From contig NZ_JAQQLF010000006.1 of NCBI RefSeq assembly GCF_028548455.1, positions 62,001 through 126,000 on the forward strand: 64,000 bases of DNA, given 5' to 3'. Shown piece after piece: positions 17,787 through 26,191 of the stretch. Source of the DNA: Vogesella aquatica. GTDB taxonomy: Bacteria; Pseudomonadota; Gammaproteobacteria; Burkholderiales; Chromobacteriaceae. The notes under the pieces were generated by a model that saw only the letters and a program-made list of their open reading frames with translations, was not told where the DNA came from and did not search any database. Position numbers and translations under genes: made by a program. Positions within the stretch are counted from its first letter, which is position 1. Each line of letters starts with the position of its first letter.

Positions 17787-19040
17787 ATGCGGCCAACCTT
17801 GAGTGTGCAGCCGGCTGCCGGCGGGCGTGGCAGCCTTGGCCCGCAAGCCGCCACGCCGGCAGCGCCGCTTAGCCTGCGGGCACGGCTGGACGGTATGCCG
17901 CACAGGGCGTTTTTTCTGGCCGGTGTGCTGGCCGCGCTTAGCCAGGGCCTGTGGTGGGCGCTGGCCTGGCTGCTGGCACCGCAGCAAGCCTACGCCGCGG
18001 TGCCGGTGCACGGGCTGATGACGCCGCTGGCGGTGTTTCCGCTGTTCATGCAGGGCTTTGTGTTTACTGCAGGCCCGCGCTGGCTCAACGTGGCCGACGG
18101 TACGCCCAAGCGTGGCAATCTGTTGCAGGCAGCGCTGGCGCTGGCCGGCATCTGGCTGGCGTTGGCCGGTTTCATGCTGGGCGGTGCCTGGCCGCTGCCC
18201 GGTTTGCTGCTGATGGCAGGGCAGTGGGGCGGCAGCTGCTGGCGCTGGGCAAGCATTTGCCGCCGCAGCCAGGTGGCCGACCGCCAGCACAGCGTGGCAG
18301 TTCTGCTGGCCATGCTGGGCGGGCTGGTAGCGATGTTGGCCGCGTGCGGCTGGGTGGCCGGCGGCAACGACGCCTGGTGGGGTATGGCGCGCCAGGCGCT
18401 GTTCTGGTGTTTTTTGCTGCCGGTGTTCCTGGCTGTGGCGCACCGCATGCTGCCGTTCTTTACCCAGGCGGCCTTGCCTGCGCATGCGCCGTGGCGGCCT
18501 GCGCGTTTGTTGCACGGCTGGCTGGCCGGCTGCGTGTTGCTGGCTGCGGCCAACCTGGCTGGCTGGCAGCAGGCAGAGGCAGTGCTGGCACTGCTGATGG
18601 CCGCTAGCCTGGCGTACACCAGTGCCCGCTGGGGTCTCTACGCCAGCTTGCAAAACCGTCTGCTGGCCATGCTGCATTTCAGCTTTGTGTGGCTGGTGCC
18701 GGCGTTGTTGCTGCAAGCGGCGGCTGCGCTGGGCTGGGCAGTGGGCGCCGCACCGGTGCACGCGCTGGGGCTGGGCTTTGCCGGCACCATGCTGATGGCT
18801 TTTGTCACCCGCGTCAGCCTGGGGCACAGCGGCCGGCCGCTGCAAGCCGATAACGGTTTTGTGGCGCTGTACCTGTCATTGCACGCAGTGGCGCTGTGGC
18901 GCGTCGGCCTGGCTGTGGCCGGTAGCCACACTGGCTGGCTGGCACTGGCGTCACTGGCCTGGCTGGCGGTATTGCTGGCGTGGGCCGCGCGTGTGGTGCC
19001 GATGTACCTGCAGCCACGGCTGGATGGCAAGGCCGGTTAA
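17787..19040 (+). CDS. nnrS: NnrS family haem-copper membrane protein
   Basis: 417 aa, about 12 membrane segments. The C-terminal segment HALGLGFAGTMLMAFVTRVSLGHSGRPL (about residues 328-355) is the NnrS hallmark with its conserved histidines, and PVHGLMTPLAVFPLFMQGF supplies the N-terminal histidine motif. Known NnrS proteins protect against nitrosative stress during denitrification. The ATG at 17787 forms part of a dispersed 10-mer copy (17788-17797), so the protein starts M-R-P-T. It follows the DUF2249 gene by three bases and ends at a clear terminator. Confidence 0.93.
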   Translation: MRPTLSVQPAAGGRGSLGPQAATPAAPLSLRARLDGMPHRAFFLAGVLAALSQGLWWALAWLLAPQQAYAAVPVHGLMTPLAVFPLFMQGFVFTAGPRWLNVADGTPKRGNLLQAALALAGIWLALAGFMLGGAWPLPGLLLMAGQWGGSCWRWASICRRSQVADRQHSVAVLLAMLGGLVAMLAACGWVAGGNDAWWGMARQALFWCFLLPVFLAVAHRMLPFFTQAALPAHAPWRPARLLHGWLAGCVLLAAANLAGWQQAEAVLALLMAASLAYTSARWGLYASLQNRLLAMLHFSFVWLVPALLLQAAAALGWAVGAAPVHALGLGFAGTMLMAFVTRVSLGHSGRPLQADNGFVALYLSLHAVALWRVGLAVAGSHTGWLALASLAWLAVLLAWAARVVPMYLQPRLDGKAG

Positions 19041-19064
19041 GGCTTGCGTAGTGTCACCAGCCAG

Positions 19065-19094
19065 AACGCCACGCATGCGCTGCGTGGCGTTTTT
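19065..19094 (+). terminator. Rho-independent terminator after nnrS
   Basis: AACGCCACGCA (19065-19075), TGCGC loop, TGCGTGGCGTT (19081-19091), then three further T. It lies between the convergent nnrS and narL. Confidence 0.88.
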
Positions 19095-19146
19095 GCCGCA
19101 TGGCTAGCAGCGGCTTGGCTGCACATGGGGATGCGGCCAACCCTGG

Positions 19147-19800
19147 CTAGGGTTTGTCCAGGCCGTGTTCTACCGCGTATACGGCAGCCTGTACCCGGCT
19201 GCTGATGCCCAGTTTGCGCAGGATGTTCTGCACGTGCACCTTCACCGTGCTTTCGGCCAGGTCCAGCGCGCGGGCGATTTCCTTGTTGCTGATGCCGCGG
19301 GCGAGGTGGCTCAGCGTTTCGCGCTCGCGCGGGGTCAGGCTGTCCAGCTCGCTGTGACGCGGTGCCGCCACCGGTGCCCGTAGCCGGGCCACCAGTTTGG
19401 CGGTCATTTCCGGCGACAGCACGCTGTCGCCGTCCACGGCACGGCGGATGCTGTCCAGCAGGAAGTCGGCATTGATGTTCTTCAGCAGGTAGCCACGGGC
19501 GCCGGTTTTCATGCACTCGGCCAGGTCTTCGCCGTCTTCGGACACGGTCAGCATCAGTACGGCCAGACCGGGCTGGCCCACCAGCATCTGCGCCAGCGCG
19601 TCGCGGCCGTTCATCACCGGCATGTCCAGGTCCAGCAGCACGATATCGGGTTGCAGCTGGGTGGCCTGTTTGACGCCTTCCAGGCCGTCGGCGGCTTCGC
19701 CGATCACTTCCAGGTCGGCCTGGCGTTGCAGCAGCGCCTTCAGGCCACTGCGGAACAGGGTGTGGTCGTCAACCAGCAGGATGCGGAGCGGGGTAGTCAT
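19147..19800 (-). CDS. narL: Nitrate/nitrite response regulator NarL
   Basis: 217 aa. Receiver domain 5-125 with acidic pair D11/D12, phosphoacceptor D57 (LLDLDMP, equivalent to E. coli D59) and K107. The LuxR-type HTH at about 150-215 contains LTPRERETLSHLARGISNKEIA (read in two parts). It is activated by NarX and controls nitrate respiration genes. The start overlaps the narX stop by four bases (ATGA), so the pair is coupled. A nar role is supported both by sequence and by the neighbouring narGHJI. Confidence 0.93.
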   Translation of the reverse strand: MTTPLRILLVDDHTLFRSGLKALLQRQADLEVIGEAADGLEGVKQATQLQPDIVLLDLDMPVMNGRDALAQMLVGQPGLAVLMLTVSEDGEDLAECMKTGARGYLLKNINADFLLDSIRRAVDGDSVLSPEMTAKLVARLRAPVAAPRHSELDSLTPRERETLSHLARGISNKEIARALDLAESTVKVHVQNILRKLGISSRVQAAVYAVEHGLDKP

Positions 19801-21704
19801 GCAGCTTGTCTTTCGGTACGGGGCAGGGTGAGCGTGACAACGGTGCCACTGCCGGCCCGGGGGCTAATGTGGATACTGGCGCGGATGCGGGCAGCGCGTT
19901 CCTGCATGATGGACAGGCCGACGTGGCGGGCCTTGCGTGCCTGTACTTGCGCGTCGTCAAAGCCGCAGCCGTCGTCGGCGATGGTCATCACGAAATCGTC
20001 CTCGTTGCTGATATTCAGCTCCACCCGTTGCGCCTGGGCGTGCTTGCGCACATTGGACAGCGCTTCTTGCAGGATGAAGATCACTTGCAACTGCTGTTCC
20101 GGTATCAGCGGCAGGCCGTTGCCGCTGATGCGGCATTGCGTCAGTACCCGTGCCTGCGTTTCGAAACGCTGCAGCAGGGTATGTACCGCCTCCGGAAAAT
20201 CCTGCTTGCTGATGCGGGTGCGGAAGTTCAGCAGCAGCTCGCGCACGTCTTCGTAGCACTCTTGCACGCCGGCCTGGATAAAGGCCAGGTTTTCGCGCGC
20301 CTGCGGGTTGATGTCGGCCGGCAGCGCGCTTTCCAGCATCTGCACTTGCAGGTTCAGGAACGATAGCGACTGCGCAATGCTGTCGTGCAGGCCTTGCGCC
20401 ATCAGGTTGCGCTCTTCCGATACGGCAAACTGGCGGTCGCGGGCGGCCAGGCGCTGGTTCTCGATGGCCACGCCCAGGTGGTTGCCCAGCGTTTCGATCA
20501 GGTGCTGTTGTGGCTGCGGCAGGCGGGTGGCATGGCGGAAATACAGCGTGAAGATGCCTACATTTTGCTGTTTGGCGCGGATATGGAAGATGGCCACGCT
20601 GGCAAAGCCGGCCTGCTGGCAGTGTTTTTCCGCGTCGCCGGGGCGGCTGCTGAACAGGCGCACGATGGCTTGCGGCTGCTCTACGGCGTCACCGCAGTAG
20701 CAGCCTTCGATGTGCTGGCAGTCGTCCGCCTGCTGCAAGGGTTCGGGCAGGCCCACCTGGGCCACCGGCTCCAGCCGGCCGCGCTTGCTGTCCACCAGCC
20801 GGATGCTGCCGGCGTCGGCGCCACTGAGCAGCATCAGCTGGCGGATGAAGCCTTCGGCCATGTCGGCCAGCTCGTGCGCTTCGTGCAGGTAGGCGGTGAC
20901 ACCATACAGCGCGGTGAGCTGGCGGTTTTTCTCGTCCAGCGAGCGTGTCTTGTCGCGTACCTTGTCTTCCAGCGTGGTGTAGGCCTCTTGCAGGCGGCTG
21001 GCCATCTGGTTGAAACCGTGCGAGATGTCGGCCAGCTCGTCGTTGCCCACCACCGGAATGCGCGTGGCCAGCTCGCCGTCGCGCAGCTTGACGATGCCTT
21101 CTCCCAGCGTGTTCAGCGGGCGGATGATCAGCAGGAACAGCAAATACATCATGGTAATGGCGCCGATGATGGCCATCGCCATCAGTGCCATCTGGAACAG
21201 CCGCAGCAGCGTGGTGTTGTTGGCGTTGTCTTCTTCCACCAGCCGCACCAGCAGGTCGATTTTCTCGACAAAGCCGCTGATATCCAGCACCGGCATGGTG
21301 GGGCCGGACAGTTGGCCGCGCCGCGCCTGCTCCAGCATGGGCAGTACCTGGCGCTGCCATTGCTGCAGGATTAGCGCAGCTTGCTGGCGCACGGCGGCGT
21401 TGTCGGGCAGGAACAGCGGCCGCGCCGGGTCGCCGCGCTGCAAGCGCGCCATGGTGTCGGCAAACAGCCGCTCTTCACGGGTGATGGTGGCAGCGTCGGC
21501 GCCTTCGCTCACCATCAGTGCCACACGGTAGCTGCGCATGCGCAGGCTGCCGGCGTCGTTGATGGCGGCCGCGCCGCCTTCCAGCTTCCACGACAGCACC
21601 AGCGTATAGCCGATGGACGTCATGGCCAGCAGCAGCCAGACGATGGTGAGGCCCAGCAGCTTGCCGGACAGGCTGCGCATGGCCTCGGGGGTAGAAAAAT
21701 GCAT
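19797..21704 (-). CDS. narX: Nitrate/nitrite sensor histidine kinase NarX
   Basis: 635 aa from ATG 21704 (a GTG at 21713 is the alternative; no clear RBS for either). TM1 about 15-37; periplasmic P-box at 48-60 (INDAGSLRMRSYR), the nitrate-binding signature of NarX/NarQ; TM2 about 172-194; HAMP about 195-245; a GAF-like central domain with Cys 329, 335, 337 and 362; HisKA_3 with phosphoacceptor H440 (QGLHDSIAQSL); and a HATPase_c domain at the C-terminus (ILQEALSNVRKHAQ, DDGCGFD). It senses periplasmic nitrate/nitrite and phosphorylates NarL. Confidence 0.93.
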   Translation of the reverse strand: MHFSTPEAMRSLSGKLLGLTIVWLLLAMTSIGYTLVLSWKLEGGAAAINDAGSLRMRSYRVALMVSEGADAATITREERLFADTMARLQRGDPARPLFLPDNAAVRQQAALILQQWQRQVLPMLEQARRGQLSGPTMPVLDISGFVEKIDLLVRLVEEDNANNTTLLRLFQMALMAMAIIGAITMMYLLFLLIIRPLNTLGEGIVKLRDGELATRIPVVGNDELADISHGFNQMASRLQEAYTTLEDKVRDKTRSLDEKNRQLTALYGVTAYLHEAHELADMAEGFIRQLMLLSGADAGSIRLVDSKRGRLEPVAQVGLPEPLQQADDCQHIEGCYCGDAVEQPQAIVRLFSSRPGDAEKHCQQAGFASVAIFHIRAKQQNVGIFTLYFRHATRLPQPQQHLIETLGNHLGVAIENQRLAARDRQFAVSEERNLMAQGLHDSIAQSLSFLNLQVQMLESALPADINPQARENLAFIQAGVQECYEDVRELLLNFRTRISKQDFPEAVHTLLQRFETQARVLTQCRISGNGLPLIPEQQLQVIFILQEALSNVRKHAQAQRVELNISNEDDFVMTIADDGCGFDDAQVQARKARHVGLSIMQERAARIRASIHISPRAGSGTVVTLTLPRTERQAA

Positions 21705-21809
21705 GGCGGACACGGGCAGGGGGGCGATGCTTCACCTTAATGCGCTTTGCCGGGTGGGGCAATCCGCCAAAAGGAGGAGGCGCCCGCCACGCGGCCAGCC
21801 CGGCCAGGC

Positions 21810-22460
21810 TCAGTCGCCCTGCTGCGCCAGCGGGCAGACTAGCGGTACAAAGCGGTGGCTGTCGGCGTCCAGCCCCCAGAGTGCGCCTTCGTGCATGTCG
21901 AAATACCAGCCGTCCAGCAGCAGCTGCCCCGCCTTCACGCGGTCGGCCAGCCACGGGTAGCCCAACAGGTTGTTCAGCGATACCAGGATGGCGGCCTGTT
22001 CGCACTGGCGCGCCTGCACCGCAGCGCTGTCGCCGGTGTGGTGGCGGTAGGTCAGCTCGCGCGCCGGCTCGGCAATGGCCAGCCAGCGGGTGAGGGCGCT
22101 ATCGCGCGGGGTGCTGCGCCGCAGCAGGGCCTGGATGCCGCCGCAGCCGGAATGCCCCATCACGATGATGCGGCCAACGTTGAGGTTCAGCACGGCAAAC
22201 TCCAGCGCTGCGGCTACGCTGGCGTGTTCGTTGTGCGGGCTGTACGGCGGCACCAGGTTGGCCACATTGCGTATCACGAACATTTCGCCCGGCTGGCTGC
22301 CCATCAGTGCCGGCGGGTGCACGCGCGAATCGCAGCAGGCAATCACCAGCGTTACCGGGTGCTGGCCCTGGCACAGGCTGGCGTACACCGGGTTGCTTGC
22401 GGAAAAGTACTGTTGCTGGAAGCGGCGAAAGCCCTGCAGTAGCGGGTCGTCCAGTGCCAT
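21810..22460 (-). CDS. Beta-class carbonic anhydrase
   Basis: 216 aa, the usual size. Zinc ligands C42, H102 and C105 (ACCDSRV; GHSGCGG) and the D44-R46 dyad are all present. It hydrates CO2 to bicarbonate in the cytoplasm. It starts two bases after the moaA stop, so the two are almost certainly one operon, an unexpected pairing. No signal peptide. Orthologues of this type are often called can/cynT; I cannot assign which. Confidence 0.93.
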   Translation of the reverse strand: MALDDPLLQGFRRFQQQYFSASNPVYASLCQGQHPVTLVIACCDSRVHPPALMGSQPGEMFVIRNVANLVPPYSPHNEHASVAAALEFAVLNLNVGRIIVMGHSGCGGIQALLRRSTPRDSALTRWLAIAEPARELTYRHHTGDSAAVQARQCEQAAILVSLNNLLGYPWLADRVKAGQLLLDGWYFDMHEGALWGLDADSHRFVPLVCPLAQQGD

Positions 22461-22462
22461 GC

Positions 22463-23437
22463 TCAGCCCCCGGTCATCGACATGAAGCGCACCACGTGGG
22501 TGGGGGCTTCGTTGAAAGTGTGCTGCTGCGGCTTCAGCTCGATGGCGGCGCGGATGGCGGCCTCCAGCTCGGCGTCGCTACAGCCGGCGCGCAGTAGCGG
22601 GCGCAGCTCGAAGCGTTCTTCCTGCCCCAGGCACAGGTACAGCGTGCCGTCCACCGACAGCCGCACGCGGTTGCAGCTGGCACAGAAATGCTGCGACAGC
22701 GGCGTGATCAGCCCCAGCGTGAACTGGCCGTCGGCGCTTTCCCAGTAGCGGGCCGGGCCGCCGCCCAGCGTCTTGCACGTTGGCCGCAGGCCAAAGCGTT
22801 GCTGCAGGCGGGCCAGTACCGGTTGCAGCGCCACGCCGCGCGTCTGCTGGCCGGTGCTGCCCATCGGCATGGCTTCGATCAGGCGCAGGATCAAACCGTG
22901 GTCGATGCAATAAGCCACCATCGGTTCGATGTCGGCCTCGTTGACGCCGGCCAGCGGCACCATATTGATCTTGATGCTGCCAAATCCGGCGTCGCGGGCG
23001 GCTTGCAGCCCGTCCAGCACCTGCTGCAGGCAGTGGCTGCCGGTAATGCCGTGCACACAGTCGTCACGCAGCGAATCCAGGCTCACGTTCAGCCGGCGCA
23101 CACCGGCGGCGTGCAAGGCACCCGCCTGGCTGGCCAGCTGGGTGCCGTTAGTGGTCAGCGACAGGTCGTCCACGCCGGGCAGCGCGGCCAGCCTGGCGGC
23201 CAGCTGCGGCAGGTGGCGGCGTAGCAGCGGCTCGCCGCCGGTAAGGCGGTAGCGGCGGGTACCCAGGCGGGCAAACACCGCCACCACGCGTTCGATTTCG
23301 TCGAAGGTCAGCCAGTTGGCCGGCTCCTCGAAGCCCTTGAAGCCTTTGGGCAGGCAGTAGGTGCAGCGCAGGTCGCAGCGGTCGGTGACCGAGATGCGCA
23401 GGTAGTCCACGCTGCGCCCGAAACGGTCGCTCAGCAT
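22463..23437 (-). CDS. moaA: GTP 3',8-cyclase MoaA
   Basis: 324 aa. Radical SAM cluster C21, C25, C28 (CDLRCTYC), TGGEPLLR, a C-terminal second cluster (CASCNRVRLSVDGTLYLC) and a terminal Gly-Gly (MSMTGG), as expected for MoaA. It makes the first molybdenum cofactor intermediate from GTP. The ATG at 23437 has AAAGGA seven bases upstream; a TTG at 23452 is an inferior alternative. Together with mobB-moaD-moaE, it shows that Moco supply is clustered around the nar genes; moaB/moaC and moeA are absent from the window. Confidence 0.95.
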   Translation of the reverse strand: MLSDRFGRSVDYLRISVTDRCDLRCTYCLPKGFKGFEEPANWLTFDEIERVVAVFARLGTRRYRLTGGEPLLRRHLPQLAARLAALPGVDDLSLTTNGTQLASQAGALHAAGVRRLNVSLDSLRDDCVHGITGSHCLQQVLDGLQAARDAGFGSIKINMVPLAGVNEADIEPMVAYCIDHGLILRLIEAMPMGSTGQQTRGVALQPVLARLQQRFGLRPTCKTLGGGPARYWESADGQFTLGLITPLSQHFCASCNRVRLSVDGTLYLCLGQEERFELRPLLRAGCSDAELEAAIRAAIELKPQQHTFNEAPTHVVRFMSMTGG

Positions 23438-23456
23438 GACGGGTCCTTTCAAATGC

Positions 23457-23852
23457 CTACAGGAAACGCAGCGGCTGGCCGGCGCGGTTGAACGCCAGGT
23501 AGCGCGCTACGTCGCCACCGGTCTGGATGGTCTGGATCATGCGCTTGAGCGGGCCGTCGGCAGTAGCGCTGCCGCTGTCGTCTACGGCGGCCACGAACAC
23601 CACTTCCCAGCGTGGGTCCAGCGCGTCGGCATCGTGTTGCAGGCGGTCGAAATCGGTCAGCTCGGCGGGGGTCTTGTCCACGCACAGCACCGGTTGCAGG
23701 ATGCCGCCTTCGCCGGCGGCAAAGCGCTCGGCTTCGGCCGGCTGGTGGTCGTCGTGCAGGCGGCACTGGCAAAAGGCAAACAGCAGGCGTTGCGGCGCGG
23801 CCTGCTGGCGGGCGGCCTGCAGCAGGCCGTTGAAGTCGTGGATGGCAGTCAT
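23457..23852 (-). CDS. Conserved hypothetical protein beside moaA
   Basis: 131 aa. No signal peptide or membrane segment. Recognisable stretches are LLFAFCQCRLHDDHQPAEAE, VLCVDKTPAEL and a C-terminal AFNRAGQPLRFL. Similar ~130-residue proteins are widespread in betaproteobacteria and I recall them being auto-labelled 'ribonucleotide reductase subunit alpha', a label without visible support here. The ATG at 23852 with GAGGAAG (23859-23865) is preferred to the upstream ATG at 23897. It is 19 bases upstream of moaA on the same strand and probably co-transcribed. Function unknown. Confidence 0.75.
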   Translation of the reverse strand: MTAIHDFNGLLQAARQQAAPQRLLFAFCQCRLHDDHQPAEAERFAAGEGGILQPVLCVDKTPAELTDFDRLQHDADALDPRWEVVFVAAVDDSGSATADGPLKRMIQTIQTGGDVARYLAFNRAGQPLRFL

Positions 23853-23974
23853 GTCGGCTTCCTCGGGAGGTTTGCCGGCAGTGTAGGCGGCGGCCACACG
23901 TTTGCCGATACGCTGTCGGCAGGGGTGGGCTACGCCGAAAGAGCTAGGCGGGCCGCTGCCGCGTGCGCCAAAGC

Positions 23975-23988
23975 TTGATCCGTATCAT
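23975..23988 (+). promoter_or_regulatory. FNR/DNR-type box before the DUF2249-DUF3079 genes
   Basis: TTGAT-CCGT-ATCAT matches the TTGAT-N4-ATCAA consensus at 9 of 10 positions. A -10-like CATACT (24012-24017) lies where a class II FNR-type promoter would place it (box centred about 41.5 bases before the predicted start). It points to anaerobic/nitrogen-oxide control of the plus-strand genes at 24100. Confidence 0.65.
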
Positions 23989-24099
23989 TCAGCTGCCCGC
24001 CAGCGGCGACGCATACTGCGCCATCTTTACTTTGCGGAGTGCCCGCCATGTTTGCAGCCAGTCTGGTGCCATTTTTCCCACCTCTGCGGGAGGCACACC

Positions 24100-24345
24100 A
24101 TGTCGCCGCGTGACTTGCGAGACCTGCGCGGCCTGACGCCGCCGCAACCGCTGGAAATCATCCTGGCCGAGGTGGATGCCGCCGGCCCCGGCCAGCAGCT
24201 GGCCTATATACTGCCGCATTTTCCGGCGCCGCTGCTGCCTTTGCTGCAGCAACAGGGGGTAGCAGTAGACAGCCAGATGCTGCCCGATTTTAGCGGCGTA
24301 CGGCTCACGCTGATGCTGCCCGGCAGCCAAGAGGCAGGCGCATGA
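24100..24345 (+). CDS. DUF2249 domain protein
   Basis: 81 aa, almost exactly one DUF2249 domain: DLRDLRGLTPPQPLEIIL, then ILPHFPAPLLPLLQQQG, and a final LTLML strand. No metal tail, unlike the paralogue at 17448. Strong RBS GGGAGG (24088-24093). The FNR/DNR box at 23975 lies upstream. Its stop overlaps the next start (ATGA at 24342). Function not established; the domain is often linked to denitrification or hemerythrin proteins. Confidence 0.85.
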   Translation: MSPRDLRDLRGLTPPQPLEIILAEVDAAGPGQQLAYILPHFPAPLLPLLQQQGVAVDSQMLPDFSGVRLTLMLPGSQEAGA

Positions 24346-24557
24346 AGCGGCGCTTCCCCTTGCTGCCGGCGCACCCGGAGCGCGTGTGCTGGGGCTGCGA
24401 CAAGTACTGCGCCGCGCACGATCTGCAGTGCGGCAATGGGAGCGGCCGCACCCAGCACCCGGTAGAAATGCTGGGGGATGACTGGTATCTGCAAGGTGAC
24501 TGGGGCTTTAGCGACGACGAGCTGGCCGCCATGCCCGCGCCGCGGCAGCCGCGCTAG
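24342..24557 (+). CDS. DUF3079 family protein
   Basis: 71 aa. The sequence ERVCWGCDKYCAAHDLQCG followed by RTQHPVEMLGDDW is characteristic of DUF3079, a small cytoplasmic protein with four conserved cysteines that could bind a metal. It overlaps the DUF2249 gene by four bases, so the two are translated together under the same FNR/DNR-type promoter. Function unknown. Confidence 0.82.
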   Translation: MKRRFPLLPAHPERVCWGCDKYCAAHDLQCGNGSGRTQHPVEMLGDDWYLQGDWGFSDDELAAMPAPRQPR

Positions 24558-24641
24558 CACCGTTGCGCCTCCCCCAAACGGACGATGGCGCCGGTGGCGG
24601 TGCCTGCGCTAGGCTGCCGCTTTGTCTTGCGGGGCCTCATC

Positions 24642-25322
24642 ATGAGCCATATCGACGTGACTGCCTTTTTGCAGCACCAGCCTTTGTTCCAGCAGCTGTC
24701 ACCGGTGCAGCGCGCCGCACTGGTGCCGGGTACCCGCGAGGTGCGCGGCCAGAAGGGGCAGGTGATTTTCCAGAAGGGCGACCCCTGCGATGGCATGTAC
24801 GTGGTGGTGTTCGGCAAGGTCAAGCTGGCGCTGACGGCGCAGAACGGCCAGGAAAAGGTGATGGAGATACTGCACCCCGGGCAGAGCTTTGCCGAGGCGG
24901 TGATGTTTCTGAACCGGCCGTGCCCGGTGATGGCACAGTTTCTGGAAGACGGCTTGCTGCTGCATGTCAGCGCCGACGTCATCATGGGCGCGCTGGCCAG
25001 CGACCCCGGTTTTGCCCGCAGCATGCTGGCCGGCTTGTCGCTGCGCCTGCACAGCATGGTGCGTGACGTAGAACGCTACTCGGTGGAAAGCTCGCGCCAG
25101 CGCGTGGCCAGCTATCTGCTGCAGCAGGCGCCGGCGCAGACCGACGGCACCGTGGTGCACCTGCCGGTGAACAAGAACCTGATCGCTTCTCGCCTCAATC
25201 TCACCCCGGAAACCTTCTCGCGCATGCTGCACCAGCTGGCAGACGAAGGGCTGGTCGACGTGCAGGGCCGCGACATCGTGTTGTGCAATGTGGCCGGCCT
25301 GCAGCAGGACGGCCACGCCTGA
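24642..25322 (+). CDS. dnr: Crp/Fnr-family regulator, DNR type
   Basis: 226 aa. Cyclic-nucleotide-binding-like fold (about 15-130) and C-terminal winged HTH with the recognition helix region NLTPETFSRMLHQLADEG, nearly the DNR signature. It lacks the N-terminal cysteine cluster of true FNR, which places it with DNR/NNR nitric-oxide (haem) sensors. It would bind TTGAT-N4-ATCAA-like boxes such as those at 23975 and 28006. ATG 24642 is chosen because it aligns with the family; the frame extends 57 bases upstream without family similarity. The symbol is a best guess from type and context. Confidence 0.82.
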   Translation: MSHIDVTAFLQHQPLFQQLSPVQRAALVPGTREVRGQKGQVIFQKGDPCDGMYVVVFGKVKLALTAQNGQEKVMEILHPGQSFAEAVMFLNRPCPVMAQFLEDGLLLHVSADVIMGALASDPGFARSMLAGLSLRLHSMVRDVERYSVESSRQRVASYLLQQAPAQTDGTVVHLPVNKNLIASRLNLTPETFSRMLHQLADEGLVDVQGRDIVLCNVAGLQQDGHA

Positions 25323-25335
25323 GCAGGGGCCGGCG

Positions 25336-26058
25336 CTAGCTGCTGCGCAGGCTGAACGCGTCAAAGCGGGCGGCGGTATCGGCCAGCAGCGCCGAGCCGG
25401 GCCAGCCGGGCGGCGCTGCCTGCCAGTGGGCAGTGCCCCCCGGTGGTGGCCGCAGCAGCTGCCAGTGGTAGTGCCGCACGCCGCGTCCGGCCAGCCAGGC
25501 ACTCATCATCTGTAGTGTGTGTGGCGTGTGCCATTGCGGGTGGATGCTGCTGCGGCATTCAAACGCCACGCCGCTGGCTTGCAGCAGCGACAGGCTGTGC
25601 TGCACGCGCTGGCCGCTGCCGGGCACGCCGGTAAGCGCCGCGTAGTGTGGTGGCAGCGTCTTGATGTCCAGCCCTACCCAGTCCAGCAGCGGCAGCGCTG
25701 CGGCCAACCTGTGCGGGTGGCTGCCGCCGGTGTGCAGGCCGGTGGCAAAGCCCATGGCGCGCACTTGTTGTAAAAGCTGCGGCAAGGCTGGCTCCTGCAA
25801 CGGTTCGCCACCGGAAAACACCACGCCATCCAGCAGGCCGCGCCGCTGCGTGATCCAGGCCAGAAAGCGTGGCCAGTGCGCGCTGCCGGCCTGCCGCGCC
25901 AGCAGGTGCGGGTTGTGGCAATAGCCGCAGCGCCACGGGCAGCCGGCCAGAAACACTACCGCGCACAGCCGCCCCGGCCAGTCGCAGGCCGAAAACGGCT
26001 GCCAGCCGCCCAGCCGCGCGCTAGCGGCGTCCGGGTTCGTCGAAGTGGCGGCGTTCAT
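25336..26058 (-). CDS. nrdG: Anaerobic ribonucleotide reductase activating enzyme NrdG
   Basis: 240 aa. Radical SAM protein with CPWRCGYCHNP and the GGEPLQEP motif; it generates the glycyl radical on the class III reductase. The start overlaps the upstream small glycyl-radical gene by 38 bases, so the genes are translationally linked. The first ~18 residues are encoded in the overlap and are unlike the family, so a later start is possible. Position after nrdD on the same strand supports the assignment. Confidence 0.9.
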   Translation of the reverse strand: MNAATSTNPDAASARLGGWQPFSACDWPGRLCAVVFLAGCPWRCGYCHNPHLLARQAGSAHWPRFLAWITQRRGLLDGVVFSGGEPLQEPALPQLLQQVRAMGFATGLHTGGSHPHRLAAALPLLDWVGLDIKTLPPHYAALTGVPGSGQRVQHSLSLLQASGVAFECRSSIHPQWHTPHTLQMMSAWLAGRGVRHYHWQLLRPPPGGTAHWQAAPPGWPGSALLADTAARFDAFSLRSS

Positions 26059-26191
26059 CGAATTCGCCTTGTTTGCCGGTGTTGAACGAGGCTACCGGGC
26101 GATGGTAGCCCATCACGCGGGTCCAGATTTCGCAGCGGGTGCGTTCGTTGTCGTCCAGTGGCGGGCGGGTGTCAGGGGTAGGGTTGGTCAT
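26021..26191 (-). CDS. 56-aa protein carrying the class III RNR glycyl-radical motif
   Basis: Begins MTNPTPDTRP and contains RCEIWTRVMGYHRPVASF, where R-V-M-G-Y matches the RVxGY glycyl-radical motif at the C-terminus of NrdD (E. coli RVCGY); candidate radical residue G28. A conserved-looking GKQGEFDERR follows, again as in NrdD tails. Its ATG overlaps the nrdD TGA by four bases and nrdG begins inside its 3' end. The large NrdD here ends after its zinc-binding cysteines without such a motif, so the reductase appears split, with the radical residue supplied in trans. The short frame, coupling and lack of stop-codon damage argue against simple decay. Confidence 0.75.
   Translation of the reverse strand: MTNPTPDTRPPLDDNERTRCEIWTRVMGYHRPVASFNTGKQGEFDERRHFDEPGRR

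Noticed and set aside
26021-26191. Frameshift in nrdD as the explanation for the separate glycyl-radical ORF
   Set aside because: The large ORF ends with its own stop and the small ORF has its own ATG in a neat ATGA overlap and a different, non-homologous N-terminus. A simple indel would join mid-domain sequence.
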